A program made the position numbers and the translations under genes. From Yokenella regensburgei ATCC 49455 (GTDB taxonomy: Bacteria; Pseudomonadota; Gammaproteobacteria; Enterobacterales; Enterobacteriaceae), in contig NZ_JMPS01000044.1 of assembly GCF_000735455.1 (NCBI RefSeq), positions 1 to 64,000 of the forward strand: 64,000 bases of DNA, written 5' to 3'. Positions 54,211 to 64,000 of this stretch are shown here, piece by piece (within the stretch, counting starts at the first letter, position 1; the number at the start of each line of letters is the position of its first letter). Below the pieces are notes generated by a model that was given only the letters and a program-made list of their open reading frames with translations, did not search any database and had not been told where the DNA came from.

Positions 54211-55340
54211 GCATGCTGCTGCGTGCCCGGCGTGTACTCAGCGAAATCGGCTGGCTTGACGACCATCAGTTGCGTATCGACGACGGGGAAATCGTGGCCA
54301 TTGAGCCCATCCCGTCCGGCGTGACGGTGCGCGATGCCGAACTGCTGTGTCCGGCATACATCGATCTCCACGTCCACGGAGGCGACGGGGTCGATGTGAT
54401 GGACGATGCGCCGCAAACGCTGGACATTCTGGCAATGCACAAAGCGCGGGAAGGGGTAGGAGCATGGCTGCCAACCACTGTAACTGCGCCGCGCGAGTCG
54501 ATTGAATCCGCGCTGCAACGCATTGCCCAACGTATACACCACGGCGGGCCAGGCGCGCAGGTGCTCGGTAGCTATCTCGAAGGGCCGTACTTCACGCCGC
54601 AGAACAAAGGCGCACACCCGCCGGAACTGTTCCGCGAACTGGAAATAGCAGAACTCGACGCGCTTATCGCCTGCTCGCAAAACACGTTGCGCGTAGTCGC
54701 CCTCGCCCCAGAAAAACCGGGGGCGTTAGCGGCTATTCGTCACCTTAAGCAGCGCGGTATTCGGGTCATGCTCGGCCACAGCGCCGCAACCTACGCGCAA
54801 ACCATTGCCGCGCTGGATGCCGGTGCCGACGGGCTGGTGCACTGCTTCAACGGCATGACCGGTCTGCATCATCGCGAGCCGGGCATGGTGGGCGCGGGGT
54901 TAACCGACCCTCGCGCCTGGCTTGAACTGATTGCCGACGGTCATCACGTTCACCCGGCCGCCATGCGGCTGTGCTGCCAGTGTGCCAAAGATCGCGTGGT
55001 GCTGATAACCGATGCCATGCGTGCCGCCGGAATGCCCGACGGGAAGTACGACATCTGTGGCTATGACGTCGAAATGAAAGACGGCGTCGTCCGCACCGCT
55101 ACCGGCGGGTTAGCGGGCAGTACGCTGTCGCTTGATGCAGCAGTACGTAACATGGTTGAGCTTGCGGGCGTCAGCGCCGAAGCGGCGATTCGTATGGCCA
55201 CTTTGCATCCAGCAGCGCTGATTGGCGTTGACGACCAGTTAGGTTCCATCCGCATCGGTAAACGGGCAAACCTGATTGCCCTCGACGCGGGTTTGCAGGT
55301 GCAACAAACCTGGGTTCAAGGTCAGGCTATCCCCCTATAG
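54207..55340 (+). CDS. agaA: N-acetylgalactosamine-6-phosphate deacetylase AgaA
   Basis: NagA-like amidohydrolase of 377 aa that converts GalNAc-6-P to galactosamine-6-P and acetate in the cytoplasm. Metal-site motifs: PAYIDLHVHGGDGVDVMD (HxH), EGPYFTPQNKGAHPPELF, LGHSAATYAQ and LVHCFNGMTGLHHREPG. The catalytic aspartate lies in VVLITDAMRAAGM. Followed by an intrinsic terminator, which separates it from agaS. Confidence 0.95.
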   Translation: MSMLLRARRVLSEIGWLDDHQLRIDDGEIVAIEPIPSGVTVRDAELLCPAYIDLHVHGGDGVDVMDDAPQTLDILAMHKAREGVGAWLPTTVTAPRESIESALQRIAQRIHHGGPGAQVLGSYLEGPYFTPQNKGAHPPELFRELEIAELDALIACSQNTLRVVALAPEKPGALAAIRHLKQRGIRVMLGHSAATYAQTIAALDAGADGLVHCFNGMTGLHHREPGMVGAGLTDPRAWLELIADGHHVHPAAMRLCCQCAKDRVVLITDAMRAAGMPDGKYDICGYDVEMKDGVVRTATGGLAGSTLSLDAAVRNMVELAGVSAEAAIRMATLHPAALIGVDDQLGSIRIGKRANLIALDAGLQVQQTWVQGQAIPL

Positions 55341-55364
55341 CCGTTTCAATGTGTGTCTCTTGTT

Positions 55365-55395
55365 CCCTGCGTGGCTCCCCGCGCAGGGCTTTTTA
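55365..55395 (+). terminator. Terminator after agaA
   Basis: CCCTGCG (55365-55371) pairs with CGCAGGG (55382-55388), followed by CTTTTTATT. It splits the locus into two transcription units. Confidence 0.85.
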
Positions 55396-55467
55396 TTCCC
55401 CTTTCGAAAGCTTTTGTTCTCCCTCCCTCGTTTAAAAGAAAGGTAAAGCAGCCTTATCAGGGATCAC

Positions 55468-55567
55468 ACTTTGCGTTTTATTTCACTTTCCTTCGTTGAA
55501 CTTTCGATTTCTTTTCTGTAGATTTCACTTATCGACTTACGTAATTAAGTGAAACGAAACGAAAGGC
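55468..55567. promoter_or_regulatory. AgaR operators before agaS
   Basis: AgaR-like motifs are visible at 55468-55486 (ACTTTGCGTTTTATTTCAC), 55501-55518 (CTTTCGATTTCTTTTCTG) and, inverted, 55549-55565 (GTGAAACGAAACGAAAG). They resemble those upstream of kbaZ, so the second unit starting at agaS is probably under the same repressor. Confidence 0.75.
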
Positions 55568-55625
55568 AATCCACAACATAACGGAACCTGTCTGACGCTG
55601 ATTTCACGCGACTAAGGACTGAGTT

Positions 55626-56780
55626 ATGCCTGAAACCTATATCCCCGCCCCTGCCAAAACCGGCACCTGGACCGAAGAAGAGATCCGCCAGCAGCCTGGA
55701 ACCTGGATCCGCTCGTTAACCCATATCGACAGCATCCGTCAGGCGATCGACAGCTTCCTCGCCCCGCTGCTGCGTAAAAACGATCTGCGCATCGTCCTGA
55801 CCGGTGCCGGAACTTCCGCATTTATTGGTGACATCATTGCACCGTGGCTGGCGCGCCACACCGGGAAAAACTTCTCTGCGGTACCGACGACCGATCTGGT
55901 CACCAACCCAATGGATTACCTGAAGAGCGACAGCCCGCTGCTGCTCATCTCTTTTGGCCGTTCCGGAAACAGCCCGGAGAGCGTTGCGGCAGTCACGCTG
56001 GCTAACCAGTTCGTGACCGAGTGCTACCACCTGGCGATCACCTGTAACGAAGCGGGATCCCTCTATCAGGACGCTCACAACAGCGACAATGCCTTCGCGC
56101 TGCTGATGCCAGCTGAAACCCACGATCGTGGTTTTGCGATGACCAGCAGCATCACCACCATGATGGCAAGCTGCCTGGCGGTATTCGCACCGGAAGTCAT
56201 CAACAGCCGTACTTTCCGCGATGTGGCTGACCGCTGCCAGAGCATTCTGCAGTCGCTCGGTGATTTCAGCGACGGCGTGTTTGGCCGCCAGCCGTGGAAG
56301 CGCGTGGTCTATCTCGGCAGCGGTGGTCTGCAGGGTGCTGCCCGCGAATCAGCGCTGAAAGTACTGGAGCTTACTGCCGGGAAAGTTGCCGCGTTCTACG
56401 ACTCCGCAACCGGCTTCCGCCACGGGCCGAAATCGCTGGTCGACAGCGAAACGCTGGTGGTGATGTTCATTTCAAGCCACCCCTACACCCGCCAGTACGA
56501 TCTCGATCTACTGACCGAACTGCGCCGCGACAAACAGGCGATGCGCGTGGTAGCGATCGCCGCCCAAAGTGATGCGATCGTTGAAGAAGGCCCGCACATT
56601 CTGCTGCCAGCCTCCCGCGATTTCATCGACGTCGAGCAGGCCTTCTGCTTCCTGATGTACGCCCAGGTTTTCGCACTGACGGAATCACTGCACTGCGGCA
56701 ACACCCCGGATACCCCTTCCGCCAGCGGCACCGTAAACCGCGTGGTGAAAGGCGTCGTTATTCATCCATGGCTGGCCTGA
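55626..56780 (+). CDS. agaS: Galactosamine-6-phosphate deaminase/isomerase AgaS
   Basis: SIS-domain sugar isomerase of 384 aa. E. coli work indicates AgaS performs the galactosamine-6-P to tagatose-6-P deamination/isomerisation, rather than AgaI. Two SIS domains: first with VLTGAGTSAFIGD, second with YLGSGGLQGAARESALKVLEL. No agaI is found in this window, which fits AgaS doing this step. It lies 12 bp before kbaY. Confidence 0.95.
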   Translation: MPETYIPAPAKTGTWTEEEIRQQPGTWIRSLTHIDSIRQAIDSFLAPLLRKNDLRIVLTGAGTSAFIGDIIAPWLARHTGKNFSAVPTTDLVTNPMDYLKSDSPLLLISFGRSGNSPESVAAVTLANQFVTECYHLAITCNEAGSLYQDAHNSDNAFALLMPAETHDRGFAMTSSITTMMASCLAVFAPEVINSRTFRDVADRCQSILQSLGDFSDGVFGRQPWKRVVYLGSGGLQGAARESALKVLELTAGKVAAFYDSATGFRHGPKSLVDSETLVVMFISSHPYTRQYDLDLLTELRRDKQAMRVVAIAAQSDAIVEEGPHILLPASRDFIDVEQAFCFLMYAQVFALTESLHCGNTPDTPSASGTVNRVVKGVVIHPWLA

Positions 56781-56789
56781 GAGGATTAA

Positions 56790-57665
<876 letters not shown>

Positions 57666-57717
57666 ATACCGTCGCATCAGAACATCATTAAAAAATAACT
57701 ATAAGCCTCGCAAAAAC

Positions 57718-57755
57718 GAAGGCGCATCCTTAAACCGGGGTGCGCCTTCCATTAA
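57718..57755 (+). terminator. Hairpin between kbaY and the PTS gene
   Basis: GAAGGCGCA (57718-57726) pairs perfectly with TGCGCCTTC (57741-57749); CATTAAAATTATT follows rather than a clean T-run. It may be a partial terminator or attenuator, allowing some readthrough to the next three genes. Confidence 0.6.
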
Positions 57756-57782
57756 AATTATTGTATCCGAGGAGTCCCCTAC

Positions 57783-59354
57783 ATGACGCAGGAAAAGTCG
57801 TTTAAATCGAAAGCGTGGGAGTTTTTTCAAAGCCTGGGGAAAACCTTTATGTTTCCCGTCTCCCTGCTGGCCTTTATGGGGTTGTTGTTGGGCGTTGGTA
57901 GCTCAGTCACCAGTCCTTCAACCATTAAAAGTTTTCCCTTTCTGGGCGGTGAGCTCACTCAGCTGACCTTTGGTTTTATCGCGATGGTGGGCGGTTTTGC
58001 CTTCACCTATCTGCCCATTATGTTCGCCATGGCTATCCCGATGGGACTTGCCACCCGTAACAAAGCCGTCGGTGCCTTCGCCGGTTTCGTTGGCTATATG
58101 CTGATGAACCTCAGCATTAACTACTATCTCACCGTCACCCACCAGCTTGCCGATGCGGCGACCATGAAGCAGGTTGGTCAGTCGATTGTGCTGGGTATTC
58201 AGACGCTGGAAATGGGGGTACTCGGCGGGATCGTCGTCGGCGTTATCACGTATTTCCTGCACGAGCGCTTCCAGGACACCGTGCTGCACGATGCCTTCGC
58301 CTTCTTCGGCGGTATTCGATTTGTCCCTATCATCACCGCACTGACGCTGTCCCTGGTCGGTCTGTTTATTCCACTGCTTTGGGAATACGTGGCGATGGGC
58401 ATCGCCGGTATCGGCCATATTATTCAGGGTACCAGCGTCTTCGGTCCGTTCCTGTACGGCGTGGGGGTTCTGCTGCTTAAACCCTTCGGCTTACACCACA
58501 TTCTGCTGGCAATGGTGCGCTTCACCCCGGCAGGCGGGGTTGAAATGGTCGGCGGCCAGGAAGTGGCTGGCGCACTGAACATCTTCTATGCCGAGTTGAA
58601 AGCCGGTATGCCGTTCAGCCCGCACGTTACCGCGTTCCTCTCTCAGGGCTTTATGCCGACGTTTATCTTCGGTCTGCCTGCGGTCGCCTACGCCATTTAC
58701 CGCACCGCTCGCCCGGAAAACCGCCCGGTCATCAAAGGACTGCTGCTCTCCGGCGTACTGGTTTCCGTGGTTACCGGGATCTCCGAGCCTATCGAATTCC
58801 TGTTCCTGTTTATCGCCCCTGCCCTGTATGCCTTCCACATTGTGATGTCGGGCCTGGCGCTGATGGTTATGGCGATGCTTGGCGTCACTATCGGTAACAC
58901 CGACGGCGGGATCCTCGATCTGCTGATCTTCGGCGTGATGCAGGGGCTTTCCACCAAGTGGTATCTGGTTATTCCGGTCGGCGCGGTCTGGTTCGCTATC
59001 TACTTCTTCGTCTTCCGTTGGTACATCCTCAAGCACGATATCAAAACGCCGGGTCGTGAAGAGGACACCGAAGGTGCCGCTCAGGCGGTGGCCAGCAATA
59101 CCAAAGCGCGTGGCAAATCGAAATACGATCACGGACTTATCCTGAGCGCGCTCGGTGGCAAAGAGAACATTGATTCACTCGATAACTGTATTACCCGCCT
59201 GCGCCTGGTGGTGAAGGACATGAGTAAAGTCGACCAGCAGTCACTGAAAGACGCGGGAGCGCTGTCGGTAGTGGTGCTGGATGCGCACAGCGTTCAGGTC
59301 ATTATCGGCCCGCAGGTACAGGGTGTGAAAACAGGTATCGAAGCATTAATTTAA
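57783..59354 (+). CDS. Glucose/maltose-family PTS enzyme IICB (MalX-like)
   Basis: Membrane PTS permease of 523 aa: a IIC domain of about ten segments (residues 1-420) with GISEPIEFLFLFIAPALYAFH, the family GxxEPIEF site. A linker and a C-terminal IIB domain follow with phosphorylated Cys469 in DNCITRLRL. It is similar in architecture to E. coli MalX (530 aa). It would need a IIA from elsewhere (Crr in the glucose/maltose family). Substrate unknown; neighbours suggest a galactosamine- or galactose-containing molecule. Confidence 0.88.
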   Translation: MTQEKSFKSKAWEFFQSLGKTFMFPVSLLAFMGLLLGVGSSVTSPSTIKSFPFLGGELTQLTFGFIAMVGGFAFTYLPIMFAMAIPMGLATRNKAVGAFAGFVGYMLMNLSINYYLTVTHQLADAATMKQVGQSIVLGIQTLEMGVLGGIVVGVITYFLHERFQDTVLHDAFAFFGGIRFVPIITALTLSLVGLFIPLLWEYVAMGIAGIGHIIQGTSVFGPFLYGVGVLLLKPFGLHHILLAMVRFTPAGGVEMVGGQEVAGALNIFYAELKAGMPFSPHVTAFLSQGFMPTFIFGLPAVAYAIYRTARPENRPVIKGLLLSGVLVSVVTGISEPIEFLFLFIAPALYAFHIVMSGLALMVMAMLGVTIGNTDGGILDLLIFGVMQGLSTKWYLVIPVGAVWFAIYFFVFRWYILKHDIKTPGREEDTEGAAQAVASNTKARGKSKYDHGLILSALGGKENIDSLDNCITRLRLVVKDMSKVDQQSLKDAGALSVVVLDAHSVQVIIGPQVQGVKTGIEALI

Positions 59355-59366
59355 CCGGGGGTTGTT

Positions 59367-60542
59367 GTGTTTGATTTTGACAAAATTATCGAGCGTAAAA
59401 GTGATAAATGCCGCAAGTGGGATCATGCTTTCGTCTGCTCCCGCTTTGGCAACGTCCCGGAGGATTTCATCCCGCTGTGGATTGCCGATATGGATTTCAC
59501 TTCACCACCGGCGGTTATCGACGGCTTTCAGCGCATCGTGTCGCACGGCACCTTTGGCTACACGTGGTGCTTTGATGAGTTTTACGAGGCGGTTATCGGC
59601 TTTCAGCGCGAGCGCCACCACGTCAGCGTTGAGAGATCGTGGATAACCCTGACCTACGGCACCGTCTCCACCCTGCACTATACGGTGCAGGCTTTCTGCA
59701 AGCCGGGCGACAGCGTGATGATGAACACGCCGGTTTACGATCCTTTTGCGATGGCAACGGAGCGCCAGGGCGTACAGGTGCTGGCAAACCCGCTTCGCGT
59801 GGAGGACAACCGCTACCATCTCGATTTCGAACTGATGGAGGCGCAGTTCAAAGCCCACCAGCCGAAGCTCTATTTCTTCTGCTCACCGCATAATCCATCC
59901 GGACGTATCTGGAGCGTAGCCGAGATCCGCCAGGTCTCTGACCTGTGTCAGCGTTATGGCGTGATTCTGGTGATTGATGAAGTGCACGCCGAGCATATTC
60001 TCGACGGCCAGTTCGTAAGCTGCCTGAGCACAGGCGCTGCCGCGCTGGATAACCTTATCGTCCTCACCTCGCCGAACAAAGCCTTCAACCTCGGCGGGTT
60101 GAAGACGTCGTATTCGATGATCCCGGACGACAAACTGCGCCAGCGTTTTCGCCAGCAGCTGGAGAAGAACTCCATAACCTCACCGAACATTTTCGGCGTC
60201 TGGGGGATCATTCTGGCTTATCAACACGGACTGCCGTGGCTCGACGAGCTGAACGTCTACCTGCGCAATAACGCCCTGTATCTGGCCGACGCCATCAAAA
60301 CGCACTTCCCGCACTGGAAGATGATGACGCCGGAGTCGTCGTATCTGGCGTGGGTGGATATCAGCCAGGACGAACGCAGCGCTTCTGAACTGACACAGCA
60401 CTTCGCCCAAAAGGCGGGGGTGGTGATTGAAGACGGCAGCCACTACGTACAGAACGGCGAAAACTATCTGCGTTTTAACTTCGGCACCCAGCGTCACTGG
60501 CTGGAGCAGTCGATCGAGCGAATGTTAACTCACTATAAATAA
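59367..60542 (+). CDS. MalY/PatB-type PLP C-S lyase / aminotransferase
   Basis: Fold-type I PLP enzyme of 391 aa, same size as E. coli MalY (390). The Schiff-base lysine is Lys238 in TSPNKAFNLGG. Other conserved features are IADMDFTSPPAVI, CSPHNPSGRIW and VIDEVHAEH. MalY is a cystathionine beta-lyase that also modulates MalT, and it is paired with MalX as here. This is probably a paralogous malXY-like pair. It lies 12 bp after the PTS gene. Confidence 0.85.
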   Translation: MFDFDKIIERKSDKCRKWDHAFVCSRFGNVPEDFIPLWIADMDFTSPPAVIDGFQRIVSHGTFGYTWCFDEFYEAVIGFQRERHHVSVERSWITLTYGTVSTLHYTVQAFCKPGDSVMMNTPVYDPFAMATERQGVQVLANPLRVEDNRYHLDFELMEAQFKAHQPKLYFFCSPHNPSGRIWSVAEIRQVSDLCQRYGVILVIDEVHAEHILDGQFVSCLSTGAAALDNLIVLTSPNKAFNLGGLKTSYSMIPDDKLRQRFRQQLEKNSITSPNIFGVWGIILAYQHGLPWLDELNVYLRNNALYLADAIKTHFPHWKMMTPESSYLAWVDISQDERSASELTQHFAQKAGVVIEDGSHYVQNGENYLRFNFGTQRHWLEQSIERMLTHYK

Positions 60543-60565
60543 ACGAAAACAAGGACCTCTGCCCC

Positions 60566-62455
60566 ATGAAAAAAGTGCTCAATGTTTCGTTACTCGCCCT
60601 GCTGGTATCAAACAGCGCCTTTGCGGCGAACTATGCGCTGAATAACGAAAATATGGCCATTACCTTCGACGACGCTAATTCGGCAACGGTAATTAAAGAT
60701 ACCCGCGCCAACCACCAGCTGTCGCCGCAGGAGCTGTTTTTCCTGACGCTACCGGATGAGAAAGTTATTCACGCCGCCGACTTTAAAATTAAGCACGTCG
60801 ACAAGCAGGATAACGCCATCCGCATCGATTACAGCCACCCGGATTTCAACGTTACCGTGACGCTGAATCTGCTGAAAGGTAAATACGCCAGCATCGACTA
60901 CACCATTGCCGCCATAGGCAAAGCCCGTGACGTAGCGAAAATCACCTTCTTCCCTACGAAGAAGCAGGCGCAGGCACCGTACGTGGATGGCGCGATCAAC
61001 AGCTCGCCGATCGTTGCCGACTCGTTCTTTATTTTGCCGAACAAGCCAATTATTAATACCTACGCCTATGAGGCGACCACAAATCTTAACGTCGAGCTGA
61101 AAACACCCGTTCAGCCGGAAACACCGGTGAGCTATACCGTGTTTTTCGGCACCTTCCCGGAAACCAACCAGCTGCGCCGTAGCGTGAATCAGTTCGTTGA
61201 TGCCGTGCGCCCGCGTCCGTATAAACCGTATCTGCACTACAACAGCTGGATGGATATCGGCTTCTTCACGACCTACACCGAGAAAGACGTTATTGGACGT
61301 ATGGACGAGTGGAATAAAGAGTTCATCACCGGCCGGGGCGTGAAGCTCGACGCCTTCCTGCTCGACGATGGCTGGGACGACCGTACCGGCAGATGGCTAT
61401 TTGGCCCGGCGTTCAGCAACGGCTTTGGCGTGGTGAAGGACAAAGCCGAGAGCCTGCACAGCTCGGTAGGTCTGTGGCTGTCGCCGTGGGGTGGTTACAA
61501 CAAACCGCGTGATATCCGCGTGTCGCACGCCAAAGAGTATGGTTTCGAGACCGTCGACGGCAAACTGGCGCTTTCCGGGGCGAATTACTTCAAGAACTTC
61601 AACGAGCAGATAACCCGTCTTATCAAAGACGAGCACATCACCTCGTTCAAGCTCGACGGCATGGGCAATGCCAACTCACACATTAAGGGCAGCCCGTTCG
61701 CTTCGGACTTTGATGCCTCTATTGTGCTGCTCGACAACATGCGTAAAGCCAACAAAGACCTGTTCATCAACCTGACCACCGGTACCGATGCCAGCCCGTC
61801 GTGGCTGTTCTATGCCGATTCCATCTGGCGACAGGGTGATGACATCAACCTGTATGGCGTAGGCTCTCCGGTGCAGCAGTGGATGACCTATCGCGATGCG
61901 GAAACCTACCGTTCTATCGTGCGTAAAGGGCCGCTATTCCCACTGAACTCATTGATGTATCACGGTATTGTTAGTGCAGAACATGCCTACTACGGGCTGG
62001 AGAAGGTACAAACCGACAGCGATTTTGCCGATCAGGTCTGGAGCTACTTCGCCACCGGCACCCAGCTGCAGGAGCTGTATATCACGCCGTCAATGCTGAA
62101 CAAGGCGAAGTGGGACACCCTGGCGCAGGCGGCGAAATGGTCGCGCGACAACGCCAGCGTGCTGGTTGATACCCACTGGATTGGCGGGGATCCGACCGCG
62201 CTTGAAGCCTACGGCTGGGCGTCATGGAGCAAAGACAAAGCGATCCTTGGTCTGCGTAATCCATCGGACAAACCGCAAACCTACTATCTGAATCTGGTGA
62301 AGGATTTTGAGCTGCCGCAGGGCGCGACCTCGCAGTTCACCCTGAAACCGGTCTATGGCAACAACAGTACTATTCCGGCGAACTACAAAGAAGCGGTAGT
62401 GATTACGCTTAAACCACTGGAAACGGTGGTACTGGAAGCCACCCCGCTGAAATAA
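60566..62455 (+). CDS. Secreted alpha-galactosidase-like glycoside hydrolase (clan GH-D-like)
   Basis: Exported enzyme of 629 aa with a signal peptide (MKKVLNVSLLALLVSNSAFA, 1-20). An N-terminal beta-sandwich (about 21-220) is followed by a (beta/alpha)8 catalytic domain (about 225-520) and a C-terminal beta domain. LDAFLLDDGWDD (Asp267, Asp268) and FKLDGMGNA (candidate nucleophile Asp364) resemble GH36/GH27 motifs. An acid/base aspartate may be Asp418 or Asp425 in YADSIWRQGDD. Family and linkage are inferred; alpha-galactosidase or alpha-N-acetylgalactosaminidase fits the aga neighbours. It lies 23 bp after the MalY-like gene. Confidence 0.75.
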   Translation: MKKVLNVSLLALLVSNSAFAANYALNNENMAITFDDANSATVIKDTRANHQLSPQELFFLTLPDEKVIHAADFKIKHVDKQDNAIRIDYSHPDFNVTVTLNLLKGKYASIDYTIAAIGKARDVAKITFFPTKKQAQAPYVDGAINSSPIVADSFFILPNKPIINTYAYEATTNLNVELKTPVQPETPVSYTVFFGTFPETNQLRRSVNQFVDAVRPRPYKPYLHYNSWMDIGFFTTYTEKDVIGRMDEWNKEFITGRGVKLDAFLLDDGWDDRTGRWLFGPAFSNGFGVVKDKAESLHSSVGLWLSPWGGYNKPRDIRVSHAKEYGFETVDGKLALSGANYFKNFNEQITRLIKDEHITSFKLDGMGNANSHIKGSPFASDFDASIVLLDNMRKANKDLFINLTTGTDASPSWLFYADSIWRQGDDINLYGVGSPVQQWMTYRDAETYRSIVRKGPLFPLNSLMYHGIVSAEHAYYGLEKVQTDSDFADQVWSYFATGTQLQELYITPSMLNKAKWDTLAQAAKWSRDNASVLVDTHWIGGDPTALEAYGWASWSKDKAILGLRNPSDKPQTYYLNLVKDFELPQGATSQFTLKPVYGNNSTIPANYKEAVVITLKPLETVVLEATPLK

Positions 62456-62463
62456 CCCACCAT

Positions 62464-62492
62464 GCGTACTGCCCGTCCCCCGGGCAGTACGC
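62464..62492. terminator. Strong hairpin after the glycosidase gene
   Basis: GCGTACTGCCCG (62464-62475) pairs perfectly with CGGGCAGTACGC (62481-62492) across a five-base loop. It probably ends the aga-linked operon, although the T-run is weak (a few bases later GGCTTTTC). Confidence 0.65.
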
Positions 62493-62537
62493 TCGTAATG
62501 GCTTTTCTTCCGCCAGGCGGTCGCTATTGGTAATGCA

Positions 62538-63398
62538 TTACCCCTGCTGCTCCAGCGCATATTTGTAGAGCGCGTTTTTCTTCACCCCGTGAATTTCGGC
62601 TGCCAGTGCCGCGGCTTTCTTCAGAGGCAACTCGGCCTGCAGCAGCGCCAGGGTACGCAGCGCGTCGGCGGGTAGCGCGTCTTCTTCGGCCTTATGACCT
62701 TCGACAATCAGCACCATCTCGCCTTTGCGACGGTTCTCATCTTCTTTCACCCACGCCAGCAGCTCGCCGATAGGCGCGCCGTGAATGGACTCCCAGGTTT
62801 TGGTGATCTCACGCGCCAGTACCACGTAGCGAGACTCGCCCAGCACCGTGCAGATGTCTTCCAGGCTCTCAAGCAGTCGATGGGTTGATTCATAGAAGAT
62901 AAGGGTACGCGGCTCTTCTTCCAGCGCCTTCAGGGTATCGCGGCGCCCTTTTGATTTGGCGGGCAGGAAGCCTTCATAGCAGAAACGATCCGAAGGTAAC
63001 CCGGCTGCGCTCAGCGCAGCGATTGCCGCACACGGCCCCGGCAGCGGCACCACGCGGATACCGGCTTCACGACAGGTGCGTACCAGATGGTAGCCAGGAT
63101 CGTTAATCAGCGGAGTCCCGGCGTCGGAGACCAGCGCGATGTTCTGCCCCTCTTTCAGCTTCGCTAAAAGTGTTTCAGCTTTTTGCTGTTCGTTGTGGTC
63201 ATGCAGGGCAAATAAACGGGCGCTGATCGCGAAATGCTGCAGCAGCAAACCGGTGTGTCGGGTGTCTTCTGCGGCAATTAAATCAACAGACTGCAACACA
63301 GTCAGCGCGCGCTGGGTGATATCAGCCAGGTTCCCAATCGGAGTGGGAACAATGTAGAGCTGACCTTGAGAATTATCCGCGGATTCGTGTTGTTTCAT
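62538..63398 (-). CDS. rsmI: 16S rRNA 2'-O-ribose C1402 methyltransferase RsmI
   Basis: SAM-dependent methyltransferase (TP_methylase/SpoU-unrelated tetrapyrrole-methylase fold) of 286 aa, modifying the ribose of C1402 in 16S rRNA. The motif [15 protein letters not shown] is diagnostic, and [12 protein letters not shown] and [12 protein letters not shown] are also conserved. It is divergent from lpoA with 74 bp between starts, as in E. coli. Confidence 0.97.
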   Translation of the reverse strand: MKQHESADNSQGQLYIVPTPIGNLADITQRALTVLQSVDLIAAEDTRHTGLLLQHFAISARLFALHDHNEQQKAETLLAKLKEGQNIALVSDAGTPLINDPGYHLVRTCREAGIRVVPLPGPCAAIAALSAAGLPSDRFCYEGFLPAKSKGRRDTLKALEEEPRTLIFYESTHRLLESLEDICTVLGESRYVVLAREITKTWESIHGAPIGELLAWVKEDENRRKGEMVLIVEGHKAEEDALPADALRTLALLQAELPLKKAAALAAEIHGVKKNALYKYALEQQG

Positions 63399-63472
63399 TG
63401 TGTCGTCCGTATAGCCGATTTAATATTGAGCATTGCGTATAAAAATAATCACTGGATACAGTATGGTACCGT

Positions 63473-64000
63473 CTACTCTTTTACGTTCGAAAGCCGCACG
63501 CTGTCTGCCTCTCGTTGTGGCAGCGTTATTTTTCGCCGGCTGTGGCACCAAAGCGCCAGACCAGAGCGCCGCCCATATTCAGGGCACCGCGCAGGCGGAT
63601 TCAGGCTACTATCTCCAGCAAATGCAGCAAAGCGCTGATGATAGCAAGACCAACTGGCAATTACTCGCCATTCGTGCACTGCTGAAGGAAGGGAAGAGCC
63701 AGCAGGCAGGCGAGCTGTTCGCCCAGTTGCCACAAAACCTCAGCGCTGAACAGCGCCTTGAGCAGTCTCTGCTTGCCGCCGAACTGAAGCTGGCGCAGAA
63801 AGATTTCGCCGGTGCCCTGGCGCTGCTGACAAAAATCACGCCAGCAGATCTTGAAGCGCCGCAGCAGGCCCGCTACTGGCAGGACCGCATTACCGCCGAA
63901 CAGGGTAAACCGTCCCTGTCGCTGCTGCGTGCCCTGATTGCCCAGGAGCCGCTGCTGAGCGCGGTGAAAGACAAACAGAGTAACATCGACGCCACCTGGC
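63473..64000 (+). CDS. lpoA: Penicillin-binding-protein 1A activator LpoA (partial, runs off the end)
   Basis: Outer-membrane lipoprotein that stimulates the transpeptidase of PBP1A from the outer membrane. The signal peptide and lipobox read AALFFAGC with lipidated Cys27. The N-terminal TPR-like domain follows (LAIRALLKEGKSQQAGELF). Only 176 residues are in the window; E. coli LpoA is 678 aa. Start ATG 63473. Confidence 0.96.

Overview
The window is chromosomal DNA from a gamma-proteobacterium of the family Enterobacteriaceae. Most genes are close relatives of Escherichia coli K-12 genes in nearly the same order (fadH to lpoA, roughly minutes 69-71 of that map). Absence of the gar genes, an lsr operon beside fadH, and a complete GalNAc phosphotransferase set suggest the Enterobacter/Klebsiella/Leclercia side of the family. 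Genus is inference; no rRNA operon or other diagnostic gene is present.

Layout: (1) 1-8562, complete AI-2 quorum-signal uptake and processing locus, lsrACDBFG (minus) divergent from lsrRK (plus), with two matching LsrR-type operators between. (2) 8563-12153, accessory segment: a structured intergenic region, an orphan 152-aa protein, a higBA toxin-antitoxin pair and a divergent LysR/EamA exporter pair. (3) 12259-20000, conserved backbone fadH, rlmG, ygjP, ygjR, the alx manganese/pH riboswitch with alx, and sstT. (4) 19805-25390, hexuronate catabolism uxaCA, exuT, exuR. (5) 25753-32270, yqjA-mzrA, yqjCDEK, yqjF, yqjG, yhaH, yhaJ, yhaK. (6) 32306-44211, amino-acid catabolism: cysteine desulfidase/transporter (cyuA-cyuP), a small Spy/CpxP-like periplasmic protein, and the anaerobic threonine/serine operon tdcABCDE-G, which lacks tdcF. 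(7) 44831-45362, rnpB with a 120-bp duplication of its 3' end and terminator. (8) 45395-49185, a cyclic-deaminase / NCS2 nucleobase permease / LysR cassette where E. coli carries the gar genes; the permease is split by a frameshift in a homopolymer. (9) 49257-62455, N-acetylgalactosamine locus agaR, kbaZ, agaVWEF, agaA, agaS, kbaY, continuing into a glucose/maltose-type PTS permease, a MalY-like PLP C-S lyase and a secreted alpha-galactosidase-like glycosidase. (10) 62538-64000, rsmI and the start of lpoA.

The most novel candidate system is the downstream extension of the aga locus (57783-62455). A secreted clan GH-D-like glycosidase, a sugar PTS permease and a PLP lyase lie in tandem behind the genes that catabolise GalNAc-6-P and tagatose phosphates. 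Together they look like a pathway for scavenging alpha-linked (N-acetyl)galactosaminides from glycoproteins, possibly including the glycosylated amino acid. Other points of interest are the slippery-tract frameshift in the nucleobase permease, the unexplained RNA-like fold at 8801-8896, a perfect 15-bp inverted repeat before higBA, and the exact loss of tdcF.
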